NCBI RefSeq assembly: GCF_013248975.1 | Contig: NZ_JABRWH010000001.1 | Span: forward strand, 3,492,001 to 3,556,000 | DNA length: 64,000 nt | Direction: 5' to 3' | Origin: Neobacillus endophyticus | GTDB lineage: Bacteria; Bacillota; Bacilli; Bacillales; Cytobacillaceae | In this document: piece after piece, positions 1 through 7,808 of the stretch | Layout of the letters: every line of letters starts with the position of its first letter | Numbering within the stretch: position 1 is the first letter of the stretch | Notes under the pieces: generated by a model | Told to the model about the DNA's origin: nothing | The model's input: only the letters and a program-made list of their open reading frames with translations | The model's database searches: none | Position numbers and translations under genes: made by a program

Positions 1-46
1 TAGTTCCTCTAAGACAGAGAAAAAAATAAGTAGAAAGGGTGATAAA

Positions 47-1258
47 ATGCCTGGAAATTCTGAATATCAATACAATCAATTTTTACCTAAAACTCCTTCA
101 ATTGGCGGTACAACCGGTGCTGGAGTAGATCATGTTCACTGTTCATTTGGATTCCCAAATTCAGAACTTTTTCTAATAAAAGAGCTGGCGGAGGCTGCAA
201 AAAACGCCACCCTTTCACATGGCCATCTTGCATTGCATTATCCCGGCGGTCCGGGAACGTGGAACATTCGTCAATGGATTGCCAATCGAGGTCGTTCCCG
301 TAAGATCAAGAGTAATCCATCGGATATATTGATCACAGCTGGAGCAGGCCAAGCGATTGATGCAACTGCAAGAGTATTGATCAATCCAGGTGACGAAGTC
401 TGGGTAGAAGCACCTTCTTTTTTTAGTGCTTTACGTGCGTTTGAAATAGCAGGTGCAGCAGTACGGGCATTTCCAATGGATGAAAATGGATTACAAGTTG
501 ATTTAGTTCAGGAGGCTCTAGAGTTTGCAACGTTTAATGGGGGGAACTTGCCGAAATTTATCTACGTTATGCCTAATTTTCATAACCCAGGTGGAGTGAA
601 TTTATCTGTAGAACGGCGAAAACAATTATCGTCCTTGGCTATTAAATATAACTTTTATATTTTAGAAGATGATGCCTATGCGGATATTCATTTTAATCAA
701 GGAGTTTTACCTGCAATTTATTCATTCGCACCCGAACGCGTTATATATATTGGAACGTTTTCTAAAATCATCGGGCCGGGTATTCGTCTTGGGTGGACAA
801 TTGCAAACTCGGAAATACTTCAATATATGCGCTTGTTTCTACTGGGAAGTCAAACCAATCCATTCATGCAAGAAATAATCGCAGGATTATTAGAAAATAT
901 TGAGTTTGACAAATACCTAAATGATGTAAATCAAAGGTATGTAGGTCAACTAGATGTGATGATCCATGAACTTGGAAGATATTTTGGCGATGAAATCAAA
1001 TATAACAAGCCAAGCGGCGGTTTCTTTTTACTAGTGAAATTTAAAGAGAAAGTGGATGTTTCTGCACTAGTTGCTCTTGCTGAGAAAAAAGGTGTAAGTG
1101 TTGTGAACGGCAAAGAGTTTTATTTGAATGGTTCGGATGTAAATGAAATTAGATTGTGTTTTACCTATTCATCGGAAAATCAAATTCGAAAAGGGATCGA
1201 ACGTTTAGCTGAAGCTTATAAAGAAATGAAACATGCAACAGCAAATGTGGAAGTATAA
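47..1258 (+). CDS. PLP-dependent aminotransferase (class I/II, 2-aminoadipate/MocR-like)
   Basis: Fold-type I PLP aminotransferase of 403 residues, full length for the family. The PLP lysine is Lys240 in GTFSKIIGPGIRLGW; the phosphate/pyridine-binding elements are the NPGG turn near 180 and EDDAY near 207-211. There is no N-terminal GntR-type DNA-binding domain, so this is a free-standing enzyme and not a MocR regulator. The start ATG follows AAAGGGTGATAAA at a normal distance. The amino donor and acceptor cannot be read from sequence; the neighbouring sulfonate genes suggest, but do not prove, a link to sulfur amino acid salvage. It is followed by a 125-bp gap and a glutaredoxin gene on the same strand. 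Confidence 0.9.
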   Translation: MPGNSEYQYNQFLPKTPSIGGTTGAGVDHVHCSFGFPNSELFLIKELAEAAKNATLSHGHLALHYPGGPGTWNIRQWIANRGRSRKIKSNPSDILITAGAGQAIDATARVLINPGDEVWVEAPSFFSALRAFEIAGAAVRAFPMDENGLQVDLVQEALEFATFNGGNLPKFIYVMPNFHNPGGVNLSVERRKQLSSLAIKYNFYILEDDAYADIHFNQGVLPAIYSFAPERVIYIGTFSKIIGPGIRLGWTIANSEILQYMRLFLLGSQTNPFMQEIIAGLLENIEFDKYLNDVNQRYVGQLDVMIHELGRYFGDEIKYNKPSGGFFLLVKFKEKVDVSALVALAEKKGVSVVNGKEFYLNGSDVNEIRLCFTYSSENQIRKGIERLAEAYKEMKHATANVEV

Positions 1259-1383
1259 AGCAATGATAAAAATCGGACATTTGATATAAGGCAGTGCAGG
1301 TAAGAAATTGTGGTGAGAAATATGGACCATTCTTTACATGGTGAAAAAAATAAATCGTTTGATTATACAAGGAGGAATTGATC

Positions 1384-1614
1384 ATGGGAAAAGAATTATC
1401 TGTTGTGGTATGGGCAAAACAAGGTTGTTACTATTGCGGCGAGGTGAAGAATTATTTAGAGGAAAAAGGAATTCTCTATCTAACAGTTGATGTGACAAAT
1501 CATGATGAACGAAGAGATATTTTGGAGATCAAATACGGTGTGCGCCATGTACCAGTTGTTGAAATTGGCGTTGGTGATGTGTATAAAGGTATATTTCAGT
1601 TACCTCACGGATGA
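1384..1614 (+). CDS. glutaredoxin-like thiol protein, C-terminus probably lost
   Basis: Small thioredoxin-fold protein with a CYYC redox motif (Cys15, Cys18) and the conserved VPVVEIG strand of glutaredoxins. The ATG at 1384 lies 8 nt after GGAGG (1371-1375). The reading frame leaves the family pattern after VYKGIFQ and stops at 1614, exactly where ssuD sequence begins in its middle. I infer that one deletion removed the last part of this gene together with the first ~70 codons of ssuD. The fold could still be nearly complete, so activity is possible. Glutaredoxins are often encoded with organosulfur-assimilation genes in Bacillus, which fits the ssu genes downstream. Confidence 0.7.
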   Translation: MGKELSVVVWAKQGCYYCGEVKNYLEEKGILYLTVDVTNHDERRDILEIKYGVRHVPVVEIGVGDVYKGIFQLPHG

Positions 1615-2344
1615 AATTTCTGGTGGCAGTTCGCCCAGGCTTAAGTTCTCCAGCACAGGCAGCAAGAATGGCCTCCACTTTTGATCGTTTGTCAAATGGA
1701 CGTTTATTAATCAATGTAGTTTCAGGTGGAGATCCGGTAGAACTAGCTGGCGATGGACTGCATTTAAGTCATACGGAACGCTATGAGTTAACGGATGAAT
1801 TTCTTACAATTTGGAGGGATTTATTAGAAAATGGGGAAGCTGATTTTTCAGGAAATTACCTCCATGTAGAAAGTGGAAAACTATTATATCCTCCGGTACA
1901 AAAACCTTATCCGCCGCTCTATTTCGGAGGATCTTCGGTAATCGGCCAAGAAATTGCCGCCAAGCATGTCGACGTATATTTAACCTGGGGGGAGCCGCCT
2001 GCAAAAGTAGCTGAGAAAATAAATGAAGTCAAACGTTTAGCTGAAAAATACGGCAGGACTGTTCGTTTTGGGATTCGATTACATGTCATTGTAAGAGAGA
2101 CGGAACAGCTTTGGTTGGGGATCCGGCAACGGTGGCTCAAAGAATGAAGGAATACGCCGATCTTGGTATCGAAACATTTATTTTATCCGGATATCCGCAT
2201 TTGGAAGAAGCCTATCGTGTTTCAGAATTGTTATTCCCGCACCTTCCGATCGAAGAGGATGTTACGGTTTCGGATACAGCCAAAATCATAAGCCCTTTCG
2301 GGGAAATTGTGGCAAACACAGAATTGCCTAAGATCGTAAAGTAA
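1611..2344 (+). pseudogene. ssuD: ssuD remnant: FMNH2-dependent alkanesulfonate monooxygenase, doubly deleted
   Basis: Two open segments in different frames match different parts of SsuD, the luciferase-like enzyme that releases sulfite from alkanesulfonates. Segment 1 (1611-2147) begins at [10 protein letters not shown], normally about residue 70, and runs through [21 protein letters not shown] to LHVIVRETE. Segment 2 (2111-2344) resumes at [11 protein letters not shown] and carries [20 protein letters not shown] to the natural C-terminus. About 65 residues between the segments are missing and the frame shifts. The first ATG overlaps the glutaredoxin stop. The loss of the N-terminus, a central block and the reading frame makes activity very unlikely. 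Confidence 0.85.
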
Positions 2345-2357
2345 GGGGGAAATAAAC

Positions 2358-3128
2358 ATGAATAAGAAACAGATTGTTCCGTGGATTGTTCCGTGGATTG
2401 TTCCGCTATTATTACTTATTTCTTGGCAGCTATCCAGTCAATTTGGAATGTTATCTTCTCGTGTGCTGCCAAATCCTGTAGATGTATTCAAAGCAGCTGT
2501 TGATTTGGCTAAATCCGGCCAGCTTTTAGAATACATCGGCACCAGTAGTAAGAGGGCTGTCATTGGTTTTTTGATCGGTGGGGGAATTGGATTTGCTTTA
2601 GGAATGTTGAATGGTTTGTCAAAAGTATCCGAAAGTTTATTGGACAGTTCTTTGCAAATGATCCGAAACATTCCTCATCTTGCATTGATCCCGATTGTGA
2701 TTTTGTGGTTTGGAATAGAAGAAGAGGCCAAGTTATTTTTAGTGGCATTAGGTACCTTTTTTCCAGTCTATCTCAACACTTTTCATGGGATCCGCTCGAT
2801 CGAAAAACCTTTGATCGAAATGGGAGACGTCTATGGGCTAAAAGGATTTTCGTTATTCTGGAACGTTATTTTACCCGGTGCCCTGCCTTCGATTTTAGTT
2901 GGAGTTCGTTATTCAATCGGAATTACCTGGGTCACACTGATTGTCGCCGAAACGATTTCAGCTAATTCAGGGATCGGTTATATGGCAATGAACGCAAGAG
3001 AATTTATGAGGCTGGATATCGTCGTTTTAAGTATTATTCTCTATGCACTTCTCGGAAAACTATCAGATCTAATCGCGAAAATAGCAGAGAAAAGATTTTT
3101 AAAATGGCACCCATCTTATCAGAAATAG
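2358..3128 (+). CDS. ssuC: ABC transporter permease, sulfonate/taurine type
   Basis: BPD_transp_1 permease of 256 residues with about six membrane segments. The cytoplasmic EAA loop is visible around DVYGLKGFSLFWNVILPGALPSI, where the SsuB ATPase docks. It belongs to the SsuC/TauC/NitT family that imports alkanesulfonates or similar anions. AAGGGGGAAATAAAC precedes the ATG. The N-terminus carries three copies of a 12-bp unit (attgttccgtgg), giving IVPWIVPWIVP. The gene lies 13 bp after the ssuD remnant and 15 bp before ssuB, so it is one operon. No substrate-binding SsuA gene is present nearby, so transport needs an unlinked binding protein or has been lost. Confidence 0.88.
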   Translation: MNKKQIVPWIVPWIVPLLLLISWQLSSQFGMLSSRVLPNPVDVFKAAVDLAKSGQLLEYIGTSSKRAVIGFLIGGGIGFALGMLNGLSKVSESLLDSSLQMIRNIPHLALIPIVILWFGIEEEAKLFLVALGTFFPVYLNTFHGIRSIEKPLIEMGDVYGLKGFSLFWNVILPGALPSILVGVRYSIGITWVTLIVAETISANSGIGYMAMNAREFMRLDIVVLSIILYALLGKLSDLIAKIAEKRFLKWHPSYQK

Positions 3129-3143
3129 GGAGGAGGAGTTGAA

Positions 3144-3917
3144 ATGACCCTAAATAAAGAGAATGAGTTGATTATAGAAATAGCTAATCTGCGAAAATCA
3201 TTTGGCAATCAAACCGTCCTTCGAAATATGAATCTAAAGATTCAAAAAGGAGAATTTGTTGCCATAGTAGGTAAAAGCGGATGTGGTAAAAGTACACTGC
3301 TACGTTTGCTCGCTGGGCTTGAGTTACCAAGTGATGGTGCCATTTATACTCGAGGTCATCGTTTGGAAGGCAGAAACGTATTAGCAAAAATGATGTTTCA
3401 GGACGGCCGGCTTCTTCCATGGAAAAAAGTTATTCAAAACGTAGGCCTAGGTTTATCAAAAGATTGGAAGGAACGTGCTGAACGTATTTTAGAAAACGTG
3501 GGATTACAGGATCGGGCAGATGATTGGCCAAGTGTTTTATCAGGCGGACAAAAGCAAAGGGTGGCACTAGCCAGAGCATTGGTTCATGAGCCGGAAATAT
3601 TATTATTAGATGAACCCCTTGGAGCATTGGATGCACTAACACGCATTGAAATGCATCAACTTATTGAGAATCTGTGGCTCGAAAAACAGTTTACAGCGGT
3701 GTTGGTCACTCATGATGTAGAAGAAGCTGTAGCCCTTGCAAATAGAGTCATATTAATTGAAAACGGAGAAATTGTGATGGACCATTCTATTAAACTCCCA
3801 TACCCAAGGCAGAGGGATCATCCTTCATTTTCGCCAACAGTTAGCCAAATATTGAATCGAATTATGAAAAAAGACAAAATAGCAAATACAGAATTAAGAC
3901 TGACCAAAATTGAGTAG
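3144..3917 (+). CDS. ssuB: ABC transporter ATP-binding protein, sulfonate type
   Basis: Nucleotide-binding subunit of 257 residues. It carries Walker A GKSGCGKST, Q-loop near MMFQDGRLLPW, signature LSGGQKQRVALARAL, Walker B ILLLDEPLGALD and the switch histidine in LVTHDVEEA. The QDGRLLPW segment is typical of the SsuB/TauB/NrtD branch. GGGAGGAGG precedes the ATG, 15 bp after ssuC. All catalytic residues are intact, in contrast to the broken ssuD upstream, so the transporter half of the operon appears to be retained or only recently orphaned. Confidence 0.9.
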   Translation: MTLNKENELIIEIANLRKSFGNQTVLRNMNLKIQKGEFVAIVGKSGCGKSTLLRLLAGLELPSDGAIYTRGHRLEGRNVLAKMMFQDGRLLPWKKVIQNVGLGLSKDWKERAERILENVGLQDRADDWPSVLSGGQKQRVALARALVHEPEILLLDEPLGALDALTRIEMHQLIENLWLEKQFTAVLVTHDVEEAVALANRVILIENGEIVMDHSIKLPYPRQRDHPSFSPTVSQILNRIMKKDKIANTELRLTKIE

Positions 3918-4000
3918 AAGAACATTTCATCGGAAGATAAGTTTGAAGTCGCTGTAAAATAACCATTAAAAATTTGAGAATAAATGAGAGGTGCTAGAGT

Positions 4001-4141
4001 ATGGCGCTGGTAGAAAAAGATAAGCTGGATTACATTTTAAGTTTGTTAAAGAAATTAGAATACGGTTCTTTGGTTATCACTATTCATGCAGGTCATATCA
4101 CACAAATTGACAGTACAGTGAAAAATAGATTTGGTAAATAA
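4001..4141 (+). CDS. YezD-like small protein (DUF2292)
   Basis: A 46-residue protein with a GAGAGGTG ribosome binding site. The pattern LLKKLEYGSLVITIHAGHITQID matches the DUF2292/YezD family, short proteins with a central G-S-(V/L)-x-I-x-(V/I)-x-x-G-x-I-x-Q-I strand motif. The family is often found next to sulfur-assimilation operons, and here it follows ssuB by about 80 bp. Its biochemical role is not known. A terminator-like hairpin follows, so it is probably the last gene of the ssu unit. Confidence 0.7.
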   Translation: MALVEKDKLDYILSLLKKLEYGSLVITIHAGHITQIDSTVKNRFGK

Positions 4142-4160
4142 AAACCATTCAAATCAAAAA

Positions 4161-4206
4161 AAGGGATTGTAGTGCTTGAAGTGTAACAAGAGCATTACAA
4201 TCCCTT
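4161..4206 (+). terminator. intrinsic terminator-like hairpin after the ssu operon
   Basis: A 16-bp stem (AAGGGATTGTAGTGCT / AGCATTACAATCCCTT, one G-U) with a 14-nt loop. The following T-run is weak (CTGTTTATT). Confidence 0.6.
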
Positions 4207-4374
4207 CTGTTTATTAATCCCACATTTCTTCCTGAAAATTAGGAGATATCATCAAATTCACTAAACATTACGTTGCCCAAATGAAACGATCGTAAATGGC
4301 AAAAATAATCGCATACTTGATATATTGAAAATATTGTACAATCATTTATAATATAGTAATAAGTACCCATAAAT

Positions 4375-4466
4375 ATGAAAAATGAAAAGGCAAACGCATT
4401 GAAAAGTGCGGACGCAAAGCTAAAGGGACTAATCTTGTAAGAGAAAGTCAGCCAGCTACCGATTAT
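4375..4466 (+). promoter_or_regulatory. cyclic-di-GMP-I (GEMM) riboswitch aptamer
   Basis: The core carries the GEMM-I hallmarks in order: GGCAAACGCATTGAAAAGTGC (GNRA-like tetraloop hairpin), the nearly invariant GGACGCAAAGC linker, then a second stem-loop GGGACTAA...AGTCAGCCAGCTACC. It lies 270-350 bp upstream of a GGDEF protein gene, a usual target for this class. The 3' edge (4458-4465, ACCGATTA) is complementary to 4483-4490 (TAATCGGT), which is also part of the terminator stem that follows. This suggests a ligand-controlled choice between antiterminator and terminator. Confidence 0.88.
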
Positions 4467-4478
4467 AAATTTTTATTA

Positions 4479-4508
4479 AGTTTAATCGGTTTACGATTAA
4501 ACTTTTCT
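4479..4508 (+). terminator. riboswitch expression-platform terminator
   Basis: A perfect 10-bp stem AGTTTAATCG / CGATTAAACT with a 5-nt loop, followed by TTTCTT. Its 5' arm can alternatively pair with the 3' edge of the upstream aptamer. Confidence 0.8.
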
Positions 4509-4517
4509 TATTATGAA

Positions 4518-4594
4518 GGATATGTTAAAAGCTCATTGTTTTAGTTTGTCACTAATTGTTTGGAACAGAAAGCGACAGCCAAGTTTAAAAGTGC
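4518..4594 (+). repeat. diverged copy of a MITE-like intergenic repeat (family E)
   Basis: Begins GGATATGTTAAAAGC and ends CGACAGCCAAGTTTAAAAGTGC, matching the ends of the copies at 47602-47680 and 51255-51332. The most diverged of the four copies, in the leader between the riboswitch and the GGDEF gene. Confidence 0.5.
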
Positions 4595-4730
4595 TATATT
4601 GAAAAAAGGAGGGATTATCCAGTATTAAGAAGGAGTTTTTTCTATCAAACTGTGATTCTCTAGTGTTGAATTGAAAATAGATTAGCTAAAATAATTTAAG
4701 AATTACATCGTAAGAAGGTAAAGGATAATA

Positions 4731-5810
4731 ATGGGAGTTCTTGAAAAGATTATAAATACTTTCAAAAGAAAGTTGACTAAACATATTAAATGGCTTATTA
4801 ATTTTAAGCGGGTATCAAAAAAACATGTTGAAAACTTAACTTGGTTAAACGAGCACTACAAAATTTTGAATAATTTTGCCCAAATATGCAGTAAAACGTT
4901 AGATGAAGATATATTACTAAAAAGAACATATGAAATGGTTTCAGAAGTTATGCCGACAGACTGTTTTTACCTAGCCTCCTATACAGAAGGAGAAGATTAT
5001 TTCACCATTCTTCTATTAGTTGATAAAGGAGAATATATTCCCTCTGTAACCGTTGAAATTGGAGAGAATAATACTTCAAGAGCAATAAAATCAAGGGAAA
5101 TTATCCACCATAGAAGAAAGAGTGATGACACATCAGTTAGATATTATATTGGAACTGATGAAACAAAATCACATATTTTTGTTCCCATTATAATTGATGA
5201 TCAAGTAAAAGGAGTCATCTCTGCACAATGCCTGAGAGAGTTTGCCTATCGAAAAGAACATGAGGAATTATTGCAGATTATCGGAACACAGGTCCTTACA
5301 TCAATCGAAACTGCAAGACTATATGAGAAAATCTATACGATGTCTTATACAGACAACCTAACAGGAGTATTCAATCGGGGATACTTTGAAAAACAACTTG
5401 AAAAATATGCAATGGAAGTAAATACATCAGTCGCCATAGTGATTTGTGATTTAGATGAATTAAAATATGTGAATGATCATTATGGACATAAAGCAGGGGA
5501 CCTGCTAATAAATACGACTGCCTCCATCCTAAACGACTTTTCCTCGGATTCCGTCATTACGGCAAGATTAGGCGGAGACGAATTTGCATTATTAATTACT
5601 AATTCAACCTTAAGCGAAGTGGAGAAATTGGTTCAGTCGATTAATGAAAAAGTAAATTCATATAGAATTGAATCCATCATGCATACCATTAAAATGTCAA
5701 TGGGGTTCGCATATAAGAAAGATTCCATTAATAATATGGATAGGCTGTTTACAGAGGCAGATACGAATATGTATCAAAATAAGAAAAAGAGAAAACTTGT
5801 CAGTATATAG
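4731..5810 (+). CDS. GAF-GGDEF diguanylate cyclase
   Basis: A 359-residue cytoplasmic protein. The N-terminal ~40 residues are basic, a GAF-type sensor domain spans about 45-200, and the GGDEF domain about 205-355. The active-site motif is RLGGDEF (GGDEF at 281-285), and the Mg/GTP residues appear in VICDLDELKYVNDHYGHKAGD. It should convert two GTP to cyclic-di-GMP. The inhibitory I-site RxxD expected just before the motif is absent (SSDS there), so product inhibition may be weak. The c-di-GMP riboswitch upstream points to feedback control of this gene by its own product. An insertion sequence sits directly downstream. Confidence 0.9.
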   Translation: MGVLEKIINTFKRKLTKHIKWLINFKRVSKKHVENLTWLNEHYKILNNFAQICSKTLDEDILLKRTYEMVSEVMPTDCFYLASYTEGEDYFTILLLVDKGEYIPSVTVEIGENNTSRAIKSREIIHHRRKSDDTSVRYYIGTDETKSHIFVPIIIDDQVKGVISAQCLREFAYRKEHEELLQIIGTQVLTSIETARLYEKIYTMSYTDNLTGVFNRGYFEKQLEKYAMEVNTSVAIVICDLDELKYVNDHYGHKAGDLLINTTASILNDFSSDSVITARLGGDEFALLITNSTLSEVEKLVQSINEKVNSYRIESIMHTIKMSMGFAYKKDSINNMDRLFTEADTNMYQNKKKRKLVSI

Positions 5811-5887
5811 TTTAAGTGCATTTGTTTACTATATTAAAAGTTTTATACATTCGAATCAATTTCATAATTTCCTTTTTTAAAAAAGTC

Positions 5888-7412
5888 TAGATTGTCCCTA
5901 ACGGGACTTATTCAATTTTTTAAAACTACGCTACTTGTTGTTGCGGGCATTCTAACATTTTTCTGATACGATCAACTGCTAATTTTGAGGCATTATAAAC
6001 TAAGGTGACTAAGTCAAAATGAACTTTGGCACGCTTTCCTGTTCGATAACGAACATTGTCTAGTTGAAAGTATAACTTGAGATAAGCATTCACACGTTCC
6101 ACAGCGGTACGTCGTTTAAAGACAGTTTTCCAAGCTTTCGAACCACGGGCCGGTGCTGTATATTTTCGAAGATCTGTCGTGATTTTTATTTTATAGGTCT
6201 TTTGGCAAATACCCTCATTGGCTAAAGGGCAATTTTTACATTCTTTTGGATGTGTATATTTGAGAGTTTTGTATTTCGGATCGAAACTATCATATCGATA
6301 CGAGTGTTCCCGGAAACAAGTGGGGGCGAAATGTTTATCAAAACCTTCTATCTCAGGTTCATTACGCTTGTTATAGGCAATAACAGATTGGTGACCCATC
6401 CGGTGAATTTGTTCATAAATCGGTTCGTAATCATACCCAGCATCCATCGTATGGTACCGTAAAGTTGAAAGTTGAACACGCTCTTGAATTCCTTTTAATA
6501 AAGGAATCGCAGCCTTTCCGTCATTCAAATTACCAGAAGAGAAAAGCGATTGAAGAATATATTGGCTTTTTGTTCCAACAGCTAAATGAGCCTTATATCC
6601 ATACCAAAATACGTTCTTTCCTTCGCTGTTTTTCTTTACACCCCACTCAGGGTTTTTGGGAATTTCAGCACGAAGATGATCTAAAGTAACGTCTAACTGT
6701 TCTTCAATTTTCTTTTCAAAAAGAGGTAGATTGGTTTCGCGATCAGCTTTTTCAATCAACCATTGTTCTCTTTCTTCTTTCGATTTACGCCCACGTTTCT
6801 TAGGTTCGTTTTTTGGTTTTTCCTCTTTTTGAGGTGCCTGATCTTTTGCTTCAAAGTGTGTGGCATCAAGAGCTACTGTATCATCAGTGACAAATCCTTC
6901 TGTAATGGCTTGATAAAGAATCGTTTCCTTAACCTTTTCAAGAACGTTAGATTCACTGAGGATTGTCACCATTCTTGAATAAGCTGCTTCTGAAGGTACA
7001 GTATCAGAAACCAAAAATCCGCAGTCTAGACGGAAAACCATGTCATTTTTTAATCTCATCACCAAATCTTTAATAAAAGGAATTCGTTCCATTAATCGGG
7101 CAACTAAAGAGTAAATCATAGCTGCATAGTTCAGTTCAACAGGTCTACCAAAACGAGATTTCTTCGTTACCACAGAGAAGATTGGTTCAATGTTGATAGC
7201 AGAAAAAACAGCTTCAAAACGATGGGTAGGTTCTAAATCGTATAATTCTTGTAGTCCAAATAGGCTTCCTTGTCTTATAATAGCCATAGGGAGTCTTCCT
7301 CCAGTCTTATAAGTTTGTGTGGTGCTTACTTATTTAGACATTTTGGGGAGGTACTCCTTTTTTTGGTGTTTAAAAGCCTTGAGCCCGTAGGGCTCAGATT
7401 TTTGAAATTGAT
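5888..7412 (-). mobile_element. IS1182-like insertion sequence (ends approximate)
   Basis: A single transposase gene flanked by short non-coding ends. Each end holds a perfect stem-loop: GTCCC-TAAC-GGGAC at 5894-5907 and TGAGCCC-GTA-GGGCTCA at 7380-7396, in loosely inverted arrangement. Clear terminal inverted repeats and a target duplication could not be defined, so the borders are estimates. It lies between the GGDEF gene and a terminator at 7421-7454 that may originally have belonged to that gene. Confidence 0.7.
5926..7287 (-). CDS. IS1182-family-like DDE transposase
   Basis: A 453-residue transposase with an intact reading frame. The N-terminal domain (to about 110) is followed by a DDE core: first Asp in TDDTVALDATHF, second in YHTMDAGYDYEP, Glu in TAVERVNAYLKLYFQLD. 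A lysine/glutamate-rich insertion (KEEKPKNEPKKRGRKSKEER) sits between the first and second acidic residues, and a Cys cluster (CKNCPLANEGICQ) before the last. This layout is that of IS1182-type transposases. Only one copy is seen in the window. Confidence 0.85.
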   Translation of the reverse strand: MAIIRQGSLFGLQELYDLEPTHRFEAVFSAINIEPIFSVVTKKSRFGRPVELNYAAMIYSLVARLMERIPFIKDLVMRLKNDMVFRLDCGFLVSDTVPSEAAYSRMVTILSESNVLEKVKETILYQAITEGFVTDDTVALDATHFEAKDQAPQKEEKPKNEPKKRGRKSKEEREQWLIEKADRETNLPLFEKKIEEQLDVTLDHLRAEIPKNPEWGVKKNSEGKNVFWYGYKAHLAVGTKSQYILQSLFSSGNLNDGKAAIPLLKGIQERVQLSTLRYHTMDAGYDYEPIYEQIHRMGHQSVIAYNKRNEPEIEGFDKHFAPTCFREHSYRYDSFDPKYKTLKYTHPKECKNCPLANEGICQKTYKIKITTDLRKYTAPARGSKAWKTVFKRRTAVERVNAYLKLYFQLDNVRYRTGKRAKVHFDLVTLVYNASKLAVDRIRKMLECPQQQVA

Positions 7413-7420
7413 TCATTCAA

Positions 7421-7454
7421 CCTTCAAAAAACTTTTTGGAGGTTTTTTGTTTTT
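7421..7454 (+). terminator. intrinsic terminator beyond the IS
   Basis: Stem CCTTCAAAAA / TTTTTGGAGG followed by TTTTTTGTTTTT. Possibly the original terminator of the GGDEF gene, now separated from it by the IS. Confidence 0.7.
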
Positions 7455-7566
7455 CATAATGAAACAGGGCCTTTTTTAATTACCTATAAACATTTAATCT
7501 GAATGTTTTTTTGTTATAATATAATAATGTATGAAAAAAAGTGAAATGGAATGAATCACGTTTTGA

Positions 7567-7610
7567 AGCCTCTTTTGCTATGATGGGAAACCTAATAAGT
7601 AAAAGAGGCT
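7567..7610. other. stem-loop in the leader of the helicase gene
   Basis: A 12-bp stem AGCCTCTTTTGC / GTAAAAGAGGCT (one G-U) around a 20-nt loop, about 200 bp upstream of the helicase start. There is no strong T-run on either strand, so its role as a terminator is uncertain. Confidence 0.4.
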
Positions 7611-7808
7611 GTTTGAATTGAATAGCGTTCCTAAATTTGGACAATTCTTGACGTATTTTCGCGCACAATGCATAGAAAACTGAGCGTGTATTACAATTTG
7701 AAAATAATGAATACTTTGACTGGAGCATAATTAATTGCTTAGGGATTTAGCCATTTTTAAATTGCAGGTATTCATCAGAATAGTATCTTTAGATCTAAGG
7801 GGAAGCAA

